This document shows positions 41,660-49,859 of a DNA stretch of 64,000 nt, piece after piece. The notes below the pieces were generated by a model, which searched no databases, was not told the origin of the DNA, and worked only from the letters and a program-made list of their open reading frames with translations. Made by a program: the position numbers and the translations under genes. Each line of letters starts with the position of its first letter. The first letter of the stretch is position 1. Source of the stretch: Maridesulfovibrio salexigens DSM 2638 (GTDB lineage Bacteria > Desulfobacterota > Desulfovibrionia > Desulfovibrionales > Desulfovibrionaceae); the NCBI RefSeq assembly GCF_000023445.1, contig NC_012881.1, positions 1,555,501 to 1,619,500 on the forward strand. The letters are read 5' to 3'.

Positions 41660-42526
41660 ATGTTCACATCTATTCAAGAAACTGCTTCGAGGCAGAGTCT
41701 GGTATTGCCTCGTTTTGCGAAGCTCGCTCAGAAGCCTCCGCAATGTCTGCTGATCGAGGGCGGCAGTGCTGAAGAGCGTATGGACATGGCTCGTTACTGG
41801 GCCTGTGTGCTGAACTGCGAGAACGGTCAGGACCCTTGCGGTTCCTGCCAATCCTGTCAGCAGATTGCAGATAATGCCTTCAATGATTTCCTGCTCATTG
41901 ACCGCGAAGAAAATGAAAGCGGTACCGGATTGAAGCAGGATATTTCCGTAGATTCAATTCGCGAATTACTTCCGGTATGGGGGCAGCCTCCGAATGGTGG
42001 CGGAACCCGTGTTACCGTGGTTCGTGAAGCGCAGCACCTTAACGGCAACTCAGCCAACGCGCTTCTAAAGACTCTTGAAGAACCCCGCCCGGGCAATGTC
42101 TTTGTTCTCACCGCACCGCAGCGTGAACGTTTGCTTGAAACTCTTGTCTCCCGTAGCTGGGTCATCACCCTTGCGTGGCCTACAGATCAGCAGAATTCAC
42201 CGGAAGTAGCTGATTGGGTTAATGCCATGCTCCGTTTCTGGCGTTCCGGTCAGGGCTGGTTTGCCCGTACTTCCGCAAAGGGTGCCTTGGATAAAGAAAT
42301 GGGCTTGCAGGTGGTCATGGGCTGTCAGCGGGAACTTAAAAATGCGCTTCTTAACCCTCAATCCACCTCCGCAGCTAACGCGATTTCCGGGATGTTCGAT
42401 CCGAAGGGCTTGCGTAGGCTTGACCTTGTGCTTGGAAAAGCTCAGGAATCCCTCAATTACAACGTTAATCCCGCATTAGTGCTGGATTGGGTTTGTACTG
42501 CTGCCATGCCGAAGAAGCGGCGTTAG
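41660..42526 (+). CDS. holB: DNA polymerase III delta-prime subunit
   Basis: A 288-residue clamp-loader subunit. It has the zinc-module cysteines C-G-S-C-x2-C near residue 55, V-x-x-A-Q-x-L-N-x-x-S-A-N-A-L-L-K-T-L-E-E-P, and the S-R motif region. The Walker A loop is degenerate (I-E-G-G-S-A-E-E), as in most delta-prime proteins, which do not bind ATP productively. No clear Shine-Dalgarno precedes 41660. Confidence 0.9.
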   Translation: MFTSIQETASRQSLVLPRFAKLAQKPPQCLLIEGGSAEERMDMARYWACVLNCENGQDPCGSCQSCQQIADNAFNDFLLIDREENESGTGLKQDISVDSIRELLPVWGQPPNGGGTRVTVVREAQHLNGNSANALLKTLEEPRPGNVFVLTAPQRERLLETLVSRSWVITLAWPTDQQNSPEVADWVNAMLRFWRSGQGWFARTSAKGALDKEMGLQVVMGCQRELKNALLNPQSTSAANAISGMFDPKGLRRLDLVLGKAQESLNYNVNPALVLDWVCTAAMPKKRR

Positions 42527-42678
42527 AACTTTGTTGTAACTCTTCTGTATGTCTCCGAATGCATGAAAATGCTTCGGATACTGCGATTATCTCATTTTTC
42601 CTATCATATAAATCTTTTCGACTTAATTTCCCTCTGGTATGTACGGTTATTCAAACTGTTAGTCAGAAGGATATGAAA

Positions 42679-43146
42679 ATGAAATCTTCAATTTCTTATG
42701 GTCACTTGGAGCCGGGAGAAGAAGCCGGTGCTTCGGAGTTGATATTTAAAGTTTTCGATAAAAAAGTAGCCCCAAGTTTTACAGAGGAAGGGTGTTCAGA
42801 GTTTAAGTCTTTTGCAACTCCGGAAGCCTTGCGAGAGCGTATTGATCAGGGGGCTGTTATTTTAGCTGCAAGGCACGATGCCAAGCTTGTAGGTGTAGCT
42901 GAAATTCGTTCCTTAGAGCATCTGTGTCTGCTTTTTGTTGATTCTGCTGAGCAGGGTAAAGGTATTGGTAAAGTGCTGATTCAGATGGTAGCAGACCACT
43001 GTCGCGATGCAGGTTCCAGTGAGTTAACTGTCAATTCCTCTCCTAATTCCCGTACATTCTATGAAAGTTTTGGCTTTATTGCACAGGACTCAGAACAGCT
43101 TAAGAATGGTATTAGATTTGTGCCGATGAAGTATGAGTTTAAATAG
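42679..43146 (+). CDS. GNAT N-acetyltransferase
   Basis: A 155-residue acetyltransferase with the acetyl-CoA loop E-Q-G-K-G-I-G-K near residue 94 and the N-S-S-P-N-S-R-T-F-Y-E-S-F-G-F end typical of GNAT proteins. I prefer the ATG at 42679 (AAGGA 7 nt upstream) over 42673. Substrate unknown. Confidence 0.85.
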   Translation: MKSSISYGHLEPGEEAGASELIFKVFDKKVAPSFTEEGCSEFKSFATPEALRERIDQGAVILAARHDAKLVGVAEIRSLEHLCLLFVDSAEQGKGIGKVLIQMVADHCRDAGSSELTVNSSPNSRTFYESFGFIAQDSEQLKNGIRFVPMKYEFK

Positions 43147-43164
43147 GTATTGTGAACGAATTGT

Positions 43165-44658
43165 TTACAGAGACTGTAGAAAGCTCACCGCCCTGTTCAA
43201 TTCTATATCCGCAGTTCTGCCTACATAATTGATCATATTGGCCGATGTGCGGGAAACCTTAATATCAGGAGTGATGCCGCCAATTCCGTTTCTGCTGTCG
43301 AGCTGGATTTCCCTGTCCTGATTTAGCGATTGTCCGTTAGGGAACTTAACGATGTATCCCATAGGCATTTTTGCTTCTCCTCCGGTCATTCCGAATGAAC
43401 CGTTGGTACCGAAAATCCCGACAACATACCCATTTTCAAGATTTTGGATGGTCATGGCGACCCCCTCGGCGGAACTGGTGGTATCGGGGTTTACCAGGGC
43501 AACGACCGGACCAGTGAACAGCGGCGTTTGTGGTGGGATGTTCAGCGGGATACCCCAGCCGATTATGGCTGTACCATCTCGGTTCGGCAGAATTATTTCC
43601 ATCAGGCCATTGTAGGCATTGTATTGATTCTGGTATTCGTAAAATGTTTCTTCTGCGTAAAAGAAACCTGAAATTTTGGCCGCCAGCTCGTCTTCGCCGC
43701 CTCCGTTGCCCCTTAAATCAATGATCAGCCCGGGAACATTATTAGTTGCCATGAATTCCATTGCTTCTTTGAAATCATTGAAGAGCTTGTCAAAAGAGAA
43801 GTTATCAGTGTCTAGAGTGCCGACCACGATATATCCATATCCGCTGGGTAGGATACTGTGTTGTATCGGGTCAGCCGGATTTATTTTATTCCAGAATTGT
43901 GTTTTTTGCAGAATTGTATTGCCGTCATCTGTAGCAGTTAAATCTTTTGTCGTTACTCCGGAACCGTCCGGTCTTGAAAACTTAACCCTGCTGACATTTG
44001 CGTCCGGGTCAAGTGTGAGTGCACGGAACTGTTCGTATCTTTTAAGCTCAGTTGTTGCTATTGACGCCGTTTCCGGTCGCCAGAGAATTGAAGACTGGCT
44101 TGCTGCAGTAGTAATCGCGACATTATTCCATTCCAGTATCTCGTCACCCTCAAGCATTCCTTCTGATGCTGCTGGGCCTAGGGCTGTAACAGTCGTGGCA
44201 ATGACCTTGCCATTATCCAGTTCAGCTATTCCAAATCCGTAGCTTTCTTCAATGTTGGGGTAGATTATTTTTTCCATCTCGTCACCCCACATGACATGTC
44301 CGTCCGGTATAGATCTGGTATATTCAAGGAGTGCTGTTGCGTAGTCGTTTGGGTTGGCAGCATTTTCAGCGAGGATTATTTTGGGACGGATGGTGTTGTT
44401 CAGAGCATTCCAGTCAATGCTTTTCCAGTCCCCGAAAGCATATTGCTCTTGCATTAATGCATGCAGGGCATCATATGCCGCGAGCCAAGTCATACCGCTG
44501 AAATCTGAAGGGCTGGGTTTGATAAAAGGATGATTTGCAGGTGAAGTCCCACATCCTGTGTTTCCATTGAATATGAAAATCGAAAGAATGGCGAATGCAA
44601 GTATGGTGTATTTCTTAAACAATTTTATGGGTGGCGATGACTTGTAAAATATAGACAT
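43165..44658 (-). CDS. S41-family peptidase, lipoprotein
   Basis: A 497-residue envelope protease. Signal peptide with lipobox G-N-T-G-C (Cys36), a PDZ-like region (about 140-190; G-M-L-E-G-D-E-I-L), and a tail-specific-protease core (I-D-L-R-G-N-G-G-G; nucleophile serine in D-T-T-S-S-A-E-G). It resembles C-terminal processing proteases. The downstream solute-binding gene, 21 bp upstream in transcription order, suggests a joint operon. Confidence 0.88.
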   Translation of the reverse strand: MSIFYKSSPPIKLFKKYTILAFAILSIFIFNGNTGCGTSPANHPFIKPSPSDFSGMTWLAAYDALHALMQEQYAFGDWKSIDWNALNNTIRPKIILAENAANPNDYATALLEYTRSIPDGHVMWGDEMEKIIYPNIEESYGFGIAELDNGKVIATTVTALGPAASEGMLEGDEILEWNNVAITTAASQSSILWRPETASIATTELKRYEQFRALTLDPDANVSRVKFSRPDGSGVTTKDLTATDDGNTILQKTQFWNKINPADPIQHSILPSGYGYIVVGTLDTDNFSFDKLFNDFKEAMEFMATNNVPGLIIDLRGNGGGEDELAAKISGFFYAEETFYEYQNQYNAYNGLMEIILPNRDGTAIIGWGIPLNIPPQTPLFTGPVVALVNPDTTSSAEGVAMTIQNLENGYVVGIFGTNGSFGMTGGEAKMPMGYIVKFPNGQSLNQDREIQLDSRNGIGGITPDIKVSRTSANMINYVGRTADIELNRAVSFLQSL

Positions 44659-44679
44659 GCATAGGTCCGTTGAATGGTT

Positions 44680-45459
44680 TTAATCAGCATATCTGCTAAG
44701 TTCAGTCTCATATTTGATTTCAGTGATTGCTGCATTGATTTTACTGATGGTGTCGTTTGAAACATCTCTTGAGAAGATCAGGTGGCGGGTGTTTCCTTTT
44801 ATGATGTCTGCCATAGACATGAGGTAAAAATCATCTTCTTTGTAGGGGGATTGCCTGATTATTTTAGCGATTTCCACTGGAGCCAGCAGGCAGAAATCAA
44901 TTCGTTTGTCATGTAGCATTCTGACAAGCTGCTCAGTTGTGCCGGAAAGGGCATGAAATGATTTTGGATGTTTTTGAAGTAAATAGTCTATATATCCTCC
45001 CATAGAATGGCCTGCAATCAGTCCGGTTTTGTATTTACTTTTTTTCAGTAGTTCTTCCAGGGTCTTATATTTTAAGAATTGATCACGGTTCTCACGTCTT
45101 AAAAGCACAAGGATTGGTTTATTTTCGTAAATTGGTAACGAAAACTTAGCATATTCTTCGCGTTCTGGTGTTTTAAACCAACCTATAGAGGCAAATGAGC
45201 CTCCCTTTTTAATGGTGTGTAGTATTCTTTTGGAGGGCATACTCATGTATTTGCATTTACATCCTGCTCTTTCCATAATTTTTTGCGTGAGATGTAATAA
45301 AATACCCTCAGGTCTTTGTCTGTCATTTGTATAGTAGTATGGCGGAAGTTCAATATAACCAATTGTTATTTGGTCCGCATATATGTCTTTATTTAATAGA
45401 GATAGAATGGAAAAAACTAGAGTAGTATATGTGAATATGAGATAAAGGCTTTTTTTCAT
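44680..45459 (-). CDS. Periplasmic solute-binding-type protein (SBP_bac_3-like)
   Basis: A 259-residue protein with a signal peptide (about 1-28) and the pattern I-G-Y-I-E-L-P-P-Y-Y-Y-T-N-D, followed by two lobes as in amino-acid-binding proteins. No permease or ATPase genes are nearby, so a stand-alone sensor or scavenging role is possible, as is common in Desulfovibrio. The likely non-coding RNA lies just upstream on the same strand, separated by a terminator. Confidence 0.8.
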   Translation of the reverse strand: MKKSLYLIFTYTTLVFSILSLLNKDIYADQITIGYIELPPYYYTNDRQRPEGILLHLTQKIMERAGCKCKYMSMPSKRILHTIKKGGSFASIGWFKTPEREEYAKFSLPIYENKPILVLLRRENRDQFLKYKTLEELLKKSKYKTGLIAGHSMGGYIDYLLQKHPKSFHALSGTTEQLVRMLHDKRIDFCLLAPVEIAKIIRQSPYKEDDFYLMSMADIIKGNTRHLIFSRDVSNDTISKINAAITEIKYETELSRYAD

Positions 45460-45593
45460 ATCTCTTGTAGTTTCTTAGTTGCGATCATTATTGAGCACTT
45501 AGGCTTAAGTGCCTAAATTAATGCATTTAGAATAATCGCAATGATAACAGGTATAGCTATGTCTGTCCATTCATCTGGTAAAAATAGGGCAAA

Positions 45594-46031
45594 AAGAAAA
45601 CCCCGGACAGAACTTGTGTTCCGCCCGGGGGCTTTAAATACATGTTGCACAGATTACTGAGTAACGTGTCCTAACCAAATGTTAACGGTTTGCTTTTAGT
45701 TTTACCTAAATTACGCGTATCAACCAGGATTAGCGGTTGTTTTGAAGTTTTTTCCTAAACGCGTCTAAACCGATTTAATGGTTTGTTACGAAGTTACAAT
45801 AAATCCGCTTTGCCGTTGAAGAGGGGATCCTTTTTCGCATTTGCCGGGATAACCGGCTATTTCCAATCTCTCCGTGGGCCCGTTGGAGGTCTTAAAAGAA
45901 CTCTCGCGGTAGGCTCCCCTCGAATTGAGCCTCTACTTGAGACTCGTCTTTAGAAAGTGACATCAAATTGATTTCACTCCCGTCTGAGGGTTGGTAACGA
46001 GTTGCCTTTGGTACAACTACCTCTGCCTTTG
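45594..46031 (-). ncRNA. Candidate ~440-nt structured non-coding RNA
   Basis: A leftward promoter (TTGACG at 46060-46065, 16-bp spacer, TTATCT at 46038-46043) starts a 440-nt stretch without a normal gene that ends in a strong terminator (45601-45630; 13-bp stem whose mismatches are G-U only on this strand, then a U-rich tail). It contains three related tandem hairpins (45664-45785), a GCCGG/CCGGC hairpin (45843-45857) and several GGA motifs. It does not match my memory of tmRNA, RNase P, 6S or SRP RNA. It could instead be a leader of the 44680-45459 gene. Confidence 0.5.
45664..45790 (-). repeat. Three ~47-bp tandem units with AACC/GGTT hairpins
   Basis: Units starting at 45664, 45713 and 45759 each show ACGYGT, then AACC, a 7-10 nt loop ending in TTA, and GGTT. 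The ACGCGT word occurs once more inside the promoter at 46057-46062. Confidence 0.6.
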
Positions 46032-46037
46032 ATTAAA

Positions 46038-46065
46038 AGATAACTCCGCTTAAGCCACGCGTCAA
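46038..46065 (-). promoter_or_regulatory. Sigma70-type promoter for the candidate RNA
   Basis: TTGACG, a 16-bp spacer and TTATCT on the minus strand. ACGCGT overlaps the -35 box and could be an operator. Confidence 0.55.
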
Positions 46066-46127
46066 TACCAAAAATATATTTTTATCGTTAATAAGAAAAT
46101 TGCAAATGAATCCGGTTTGACAGGTGC

Positions 46128-46170
46128 TAAAAAAAACGAGGTAAAACCATATGTGAAGTTTTACCTCGCT
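46128..46170 (-). terminator. Terminator of the hydroxyacid dehydrogenase operon
   Basis: An 11-bp CGAGGTAAAAC/GTTTTACCTCG stem followed, read leftward, by eight T. Confidence 0.85.
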
Positions 46171-46183
46171 GATTGTCAGGATG

Positions 46184-47194
46184 TTAGCGATACAATGCTC
46201 TGATATCTACGAAGCTGGCCTTTTCTGTCCCGGTAAGGACTATAGCCGCAGTGAGTTCCGCTTTGAGCTGGTCGATGTATTTTTCAACGCCTTCTTGCAG
46301 GCCGCCTACGGTGGCAATTGAGAAGGGACGTCCTATCATAACTGCATCAGCACCGAGAGCCAGCATCTTGAGCACATCGATACCGGTTCTTACTCCGCCA
46401 TCAACCATTACAGCACACTGTCCGGCAACCGCACGGGATATTTCGAAGAGAACCTCTGCAGTACCGGGGCAGGAGTCGAGTACGCGACCTCCATGGTTGG
46501 AAACAACTATACCTTTAGCTCCGGCATCAATAGCCATGCGTGCTTCGTCAGGGGTCATGATACCTTTAAGGATGAAGTCGGCATTTACGGATTCGATGAT
46601 TTCGCGCAGTTTACGCATGCATTTCGGAGTAACCGGGCGACCCATTTTCTTCAGGGTGATCAATCCGGCTGCATCGATATCCATACCGATAATTTTACAT
46701 CCGGTTTCTTCTGCCTTCTGGAGTTTCTCGTTCAGTTCTTTATCTTCCCACGGCTTGATAAAAGGGATGCCGTGTCCGTCTACATCCTTGATAGCCGCAA
46801 AGCCGCTTTCATGGATAAAGGGAGGCACGCCGTCCCCGGTACAACCGATGATGCCTTTGTTTTTGCAGCCTTTGAGTTTGTTGGTGACGTAGTCAAGCTC
46901 ACTGACCTTACCACCCATATTGAATTCGACACCGCCGATGGGGGCGGCAATGACCGGAATATCAAGGTCGATGCCCATTACATTAACAGAAGTATCCGGT
47001 TCGCTGAATTCGTGGATGGTACGCATGTTCAGCTTAAGGTTTTCGAGTGCTTTTACGTTGTTTTTGAAGCTGGCTGCAGTTCCGAGGCCGCCCATGCCGG
47101 GGACTTCACCCACGCAGGCTTTACCGTTACAAACAGGACAGACTTTGCAGTAGCCTTTCATTAATTCTCTTGCGTTATCGCGTACTTCTTTCAT
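46184..47194 (-). CDS. FMN-dependent alpha-hydroxyacid dehydrogenase/oxidase
   Basis: A 336-residue TIM-barrel flavoprotein. Visible are A-A-P-I-G-G near residue 85, G-M-D-I-D-A-A-G, D-F-I-L-K-G-I-M-T, the active-site S-N-H-G-G-R-V-L-D, and the FMN-phosphate site V-D-G-G-V-R-T-G then G-A-D-A-V-M-I-G-R-P. The N-terminus has a four-cysteine cluster (C-x2-C-x2-C-x3-C), unusual for lactate oxidases and perhaps a metal site. It is the last gene of an operon with a TSUP transporter and a GntR regulator. L-lactate or a related 2-hydroxyacid is the likely substrate (inference). Confidence 0.88.
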   Translation of the reverse strand: MKEVRDNARELMKGYCKVCPVCNGKACVGEVPGMGGLGTAASFKNNVKALENLKLNMRTIHEFSEPDTSVNVMGIDLDIPVIAAPIGGVEFNMGGKVSELDYVTNKLKGCKNKGIIGCTGDGVPPFIHESGFAAIKDVDGHGIPFIKPWEDKELNEKLQKAEETGCKIIGMDIDAAGLITLKKMGRPVTPKCMRKLREIIESVNADFILKGIMTPDEARMAIDAGAKGIVVSNHGGRVLDSCPGTAEVLFEISRAVAGQCAVMVDGGVRTGIDVLKMLALGADAVMIGRPFSIATVGGLQEGVEKYIDQLKAELTAAIVLTGTEKASFVDIRALYR

Positions 47195-47209
47195 GATTTA
47201 TCTCCTATA

Positions 47210-48007
47210 TTAAAAAATAGAAATCAGCATTCTGGTTGCTACAACTATAAGCAGGATTGCAAAAATTTTCTTGAGTCTATCCACAGGCAGGCTGTGCGCC
47301 AGTCGAACACCGATGGGAGCGGTCAGCATACTAGCTGAAACGATACCGATCAAGGCGGGCAGGTAAACATAGCCGAAGCAGTATGGAGGAAGTCCTTCAA
47401 CACCGATTCCGGTCCAGACATATCCGGCAGTCCCGGCGATAGCGATGGGCAGGCCGATTGCCGCAGCTGTACCGATGGCAGTGTGGATGACGATATTGCA
47501 CATGGTCAGGAAAGGAACGGAAAGTGTTCCGCCGCCGATACCTACAAGACTGGAAAAAATGCCGATCACGTTGCCTGCTACAAAAAGTCCCTGAAAGCCC
47601 GGCACCTGTCTGGAAGCTTTGGGTTTGAGTCCAAAGAGCATCTGTGAAGCCACGTAGTAGAGGAAAACGACAAAGATGCCTTTCAGGAAATTGGTGTTCA
47701 TGAACGATGTGGACAGCGAACCGAGAAATGTACCGAGAATGATGCCCGGAGTGATGGTCTTGAAAATGTCCCAGCGCACAGCTCCGCGTTTATTGTGGGA
47801 ACGCATACTGGATATGGAAGTAAAGATGATGCTTGCAAGGGAGGTTCCCAGCGCAATGTGCATTAAGTGTACTTCCGGGATACCCAGCGGGGGGAGGGTG
47901 AAGACAAGGATCGGTACGATGACCAGTCCTCCGCCGATGCCGAGCAGTCCGGCAAGTATTCCTGCGAAAATACCAAGAACAACAAAAATAAGTAAGGTAG
48001 AGAGCAT
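47210..48007 (-). CDS. TSUP-family anion transporter (TauE/SafE)
   Basis: A 265-residue inner-membrane protein with seven to eight hydrophobic helices and the two repeats G-L-L-G-I-G-G-G and S-S-L-V-G-I-G-G-G. TSUP proteins move sulfite, sulfoacetate or organic anions. Here it is embedded 15 bp before the hydroxyacid enzyme and 28 bp behind the regulator, so it probably carries the substrate or product of that enzyme. Confidence 0.9.
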   Translation of the reverse strand: MLSTLLIFVVLGIFAGILAGLLGIGGGLVIVPILVFTLPPLGIPEVHLMHIALGTSLASIIFTSISSMRSHNKRGAVRWDIFKTITPGIILGTFLGSLSTSFMNTNFLKGIFVVFLYYVASQMLFGLKPKASRQVPGFQGLFVAGNVIGIFSSLVGIGGGTLSVPFLTMCNIVIHTAIGTAAAIGLPIAIAGTAGYVWTGIGVEGLPPYCFGYVYLPALIGIVSASMLTAPIGVRLAHSLPVDRLKKIFAILLIVVATRMLISIF

Positions 48008-48035
48008 TTGTTCCTCCGCTACTTTTTGCTACAGG

Positions 48036-48734
48036 TTATTCTGATGAACTACGGCCAGTTGCCGCTTCTTCGACTTCAGCAATATGCTTGCGCATGGTTT
48101 CCCGGGCCTGAGCCGGATCACGATTCTCAAAGGCTTCAAGAATTTTGAAATGTGCAATGATCGATGCCTGCTGACGTTTTGGCGGTTGCAGGATTTCACT
48201 GCGGCTTTCATCCATGATTCGATCCAATGCCTGCATCATTTCCGGGAAAATGGAGTTTCCGGTGGCTTTGGCAATTTCAAGATGCAGCTGGGCATCGAGA
48301 TCACTGGTATTCTTACCGTTCTGAGCTTTCATTTGTTGATCGCAGACGATCACCTTTAAGCGATTGAGTGTTTCTTCGTCCATTGAAGCGGCGGCAAGGG
48401 CGGCAATCTCAGGCTCAATAACACGTCTGAATTGGAAAATGTCGCTGATCCTTTTTTTCTGGTCGCTGAAAGCTGTGGCGAAGGCATCGAATATGTCTGC
48501 ATCCATGTCGGCAAGGATGTACGTACCATCCCCGCGGCGGCTTTCGACCAGATTTTTTTGTGCCAGTGACTTTATTGCTTCGCGGATTGAGCTTCTGGAG
48601 ACTTTGAACCTTTCCGCTAAGGTCCTCTCCGCAGGCAGTTTGTCGCCTTTTTTCAGATTGCCGGATTCAATCAGTTCGGCAATTTGCCGAGCCACGGACT
48701 GGTGCACTGTTTTGGCTGGGTTTTTAGAATCCAT
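48036..48734 (-). CDS. GntR-family (FCD) transcriptional regulator
   Basis: A 232-residue regulator: winged HTH (about 8-75; L-P-A-E-R-T-L-A-E-R-F-x-V-S-R-S-S-I-R-E-A) and an FCD ligand domain (about 90-220) with the usual metal-binding Asp/His pattern. I start at the ATG at 48734 (AGGA 8 nt upstream). It is first in the operon with TSUP and the flavoenzyme, and its own promoter carries LldR-like palindromes, so auto-regulation and lactate or hydroxyacid sensing are likely. Confidence 0.9.
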   Translation of the reverse strand: MDSKNPAKTVHQSVARQIAELIESGNLKKGDKLPAERTLAERFKVSRSSIREAIKSLAQKNLVESRRGDGTYILADMDADIFDAFATAFSDQKKRISDIFQFRRVIEPEIAALAAASMDEETLNRLKVIVCDQQMKAQNGKNTSDLDAQLHLEIAKATGNSIFPEMMQALDRIMDESRSEILQPPKRQQASIIAHFKILEAFENRDPAQARETMRKHIAEVEEAATGRSSSE

Positions 48735-48735
48735 A

Positions 48736-48802
48736 ATGGGTCCTACCAATTTTTGATTTTGAACAATTGGTCTGACCGATATCATTGATTGGTAAATCAG
48801 AC
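48736..48802 (-). promoter_or_regulatory. Operator cluster of the GntR/FCD regulator
   Basis: A near-perfect palindrome ATTGGTCTGACCGAT (48766-48780), a related site overlapping the start (48736-48750) and a half-site (48788-48802) share the ATTGGT word known from LldR/FCD operators. Confidence 0.6.
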
Positions 48803-48826
48803 AATACAAATTGAGGCAAAAAAAGC

Positions 48827-48855
48827 CGCCTACGTTGCGTAGGCGGCTTTCCTGC
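48827..48855 (-). terminator. Terminator of frdC
   Basis: AAAGCCGCCTACG and CGTAGGCGGCTTT form a 13-bp stem with a 3-nt loop; T-run on the leftward side. Confidence 0.85.
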
Positions 48856-48875
48856 AAAGGGTTGCAGCTAAATTT

Positions 48876-49526
48876 TTATGTGCTCAAGGTCATAAACCGG
48901 GCTAGAGTGGCCAGACCAATGCAGATGAAAAATACTGCCAGTCCGGTGGCGAACTTGTTCAGTCTTCCACGCTGGTAATCTTTGATGAAGCCCCATTTGA
49001 CCGCAATTCTGTAGAGGCCTGCTACTACGTGCATGACCACCAGAGGAGCCAGCACAAGGTAAAAGAAAATCCACGGACCGGACTGAATGCGTTCGGCGGA
49101 ACGGGCCGCAGTAATGGGCAGGTCGCTGAGTACTGCCCACATGTGGATAGCGCCCATAACCAGAATCAGCATGGCGGAAACAACCTGTACAACCCAAAGC
49201 CATGTGTCACGGTGTTTGAGCATTTTGGCATGCTTCCAGATGGTTTTCTGGCCCTCAAGTCTGAAGGGAATCTTGCGCGCAGCAAGGTAGAAATGAAAAA
49301 GAAAAAGCAGGAAAAGGAGCGGCCCGCCGATCTGGGCCATATAGTTTTCCTCGTATGTGTGGGCGATAGTGTCCATGATGGATGGACTGAAAATTACACT
49401 TGAAACAAGGCTCATATGCATAAATACAAAAATGATAAGAGCCACCCCTGAAAACATCTGGAGCCAGTCCAGAATAGCATCGCTCTTGCCCCGTTTGACT
49501 GGGGCAACGGTAGAATTGAAAGACAT
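48876..49526 (-). CDS. frdC: Succinate dehydrogenase/fumarate reductase cytochrome b subunit
   Basis: A 216-residue di-haem b-type membrane anchor with five helices and the expected histidines (in F-M-H-M-S, F-L-F-H-F-Y-L, G-A-I-H-M-W, and M-H-V-V-A-G-L-Y). It passes electrons between menaquinone and the FrdAB catalytic subunits. GGAGGTG precedes the ATG at 49526. A terminator follows directly, so frdA and frdB are not in this transcript. Confidence 0.9.
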   Translation of the reverse strand: MSFNSTVAPVKRGKSDAILDWLQMFSGVALIIFVFMHMSLVSSVIFSPSIMDTIAHTYEENYMAQIGGPLLFLLFLFHFYLAARKIPFRLEGQKTIWKHAKMLKHRDTWLWVVQVVSAMLILVMGAIHMWAVLSDLPITAARSAERIQSGPWIFFYLVLAPLVVMHVVAGLYRIAVKWGFIKDYQRGRLNKFATGLAVFFICIGLATLARFMTLST

Positions 49527-49587
49527 CAGCACCTCCGTATAATAATTGAAATAAAATACCTCGCAACTGGTATTTTCCGCGCCGGTG

Positions 49588-49616
49588 ATAATGTACTTCA
49601 TATGTTGTTTTGTCAA
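49588..49616 (-). promoter_or_regulatory. frdC: frdC promoter
   Basis: TTGACA (49611-49616 on the minus strand), a 17-bp spacer and CATTAT (49588-49593). A TGTTG/CAACA dyad overlaps the -35 region. The rest of the 333-bp gap 49527-49859 shows nothing else clear. Confidence 0.7.
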
Positions 49617-49859
49617 TCAACATAAACATTGTTTGTTGTAGGTAAGGTCTTGGAATTACGGACTCGAAGCCCTGTTTTACGTTTTTCGTAATGGTGCGGT
49701 CTTTGTTATGGTTTTTTGAGTCTTTTTTCGCCCTCACATTGACCTTGGCGAAAGCTATGCTTAATTTGTTCTTTGTGTTTATGGGATATTTTTAGTCGCC
49801 CTCTATTTTTAAGATAATTTGTACTTCAAACCTGATTGACATACTGGAGTTTAAAAGAC

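Noticed and set aside
40631-41851. 406-codon leftward frame opposite purA
   Set aside because: Antisense shadow of a highly conserved enzyme gene.
45594-46031. tmRNA, RNase P RNA or 6S RNA
   Set aside because: No tag-peptide frame ending in Ala-Ala with tRNA-like ends, no RNase P core motifs, and the length and shape do not fit 6S.
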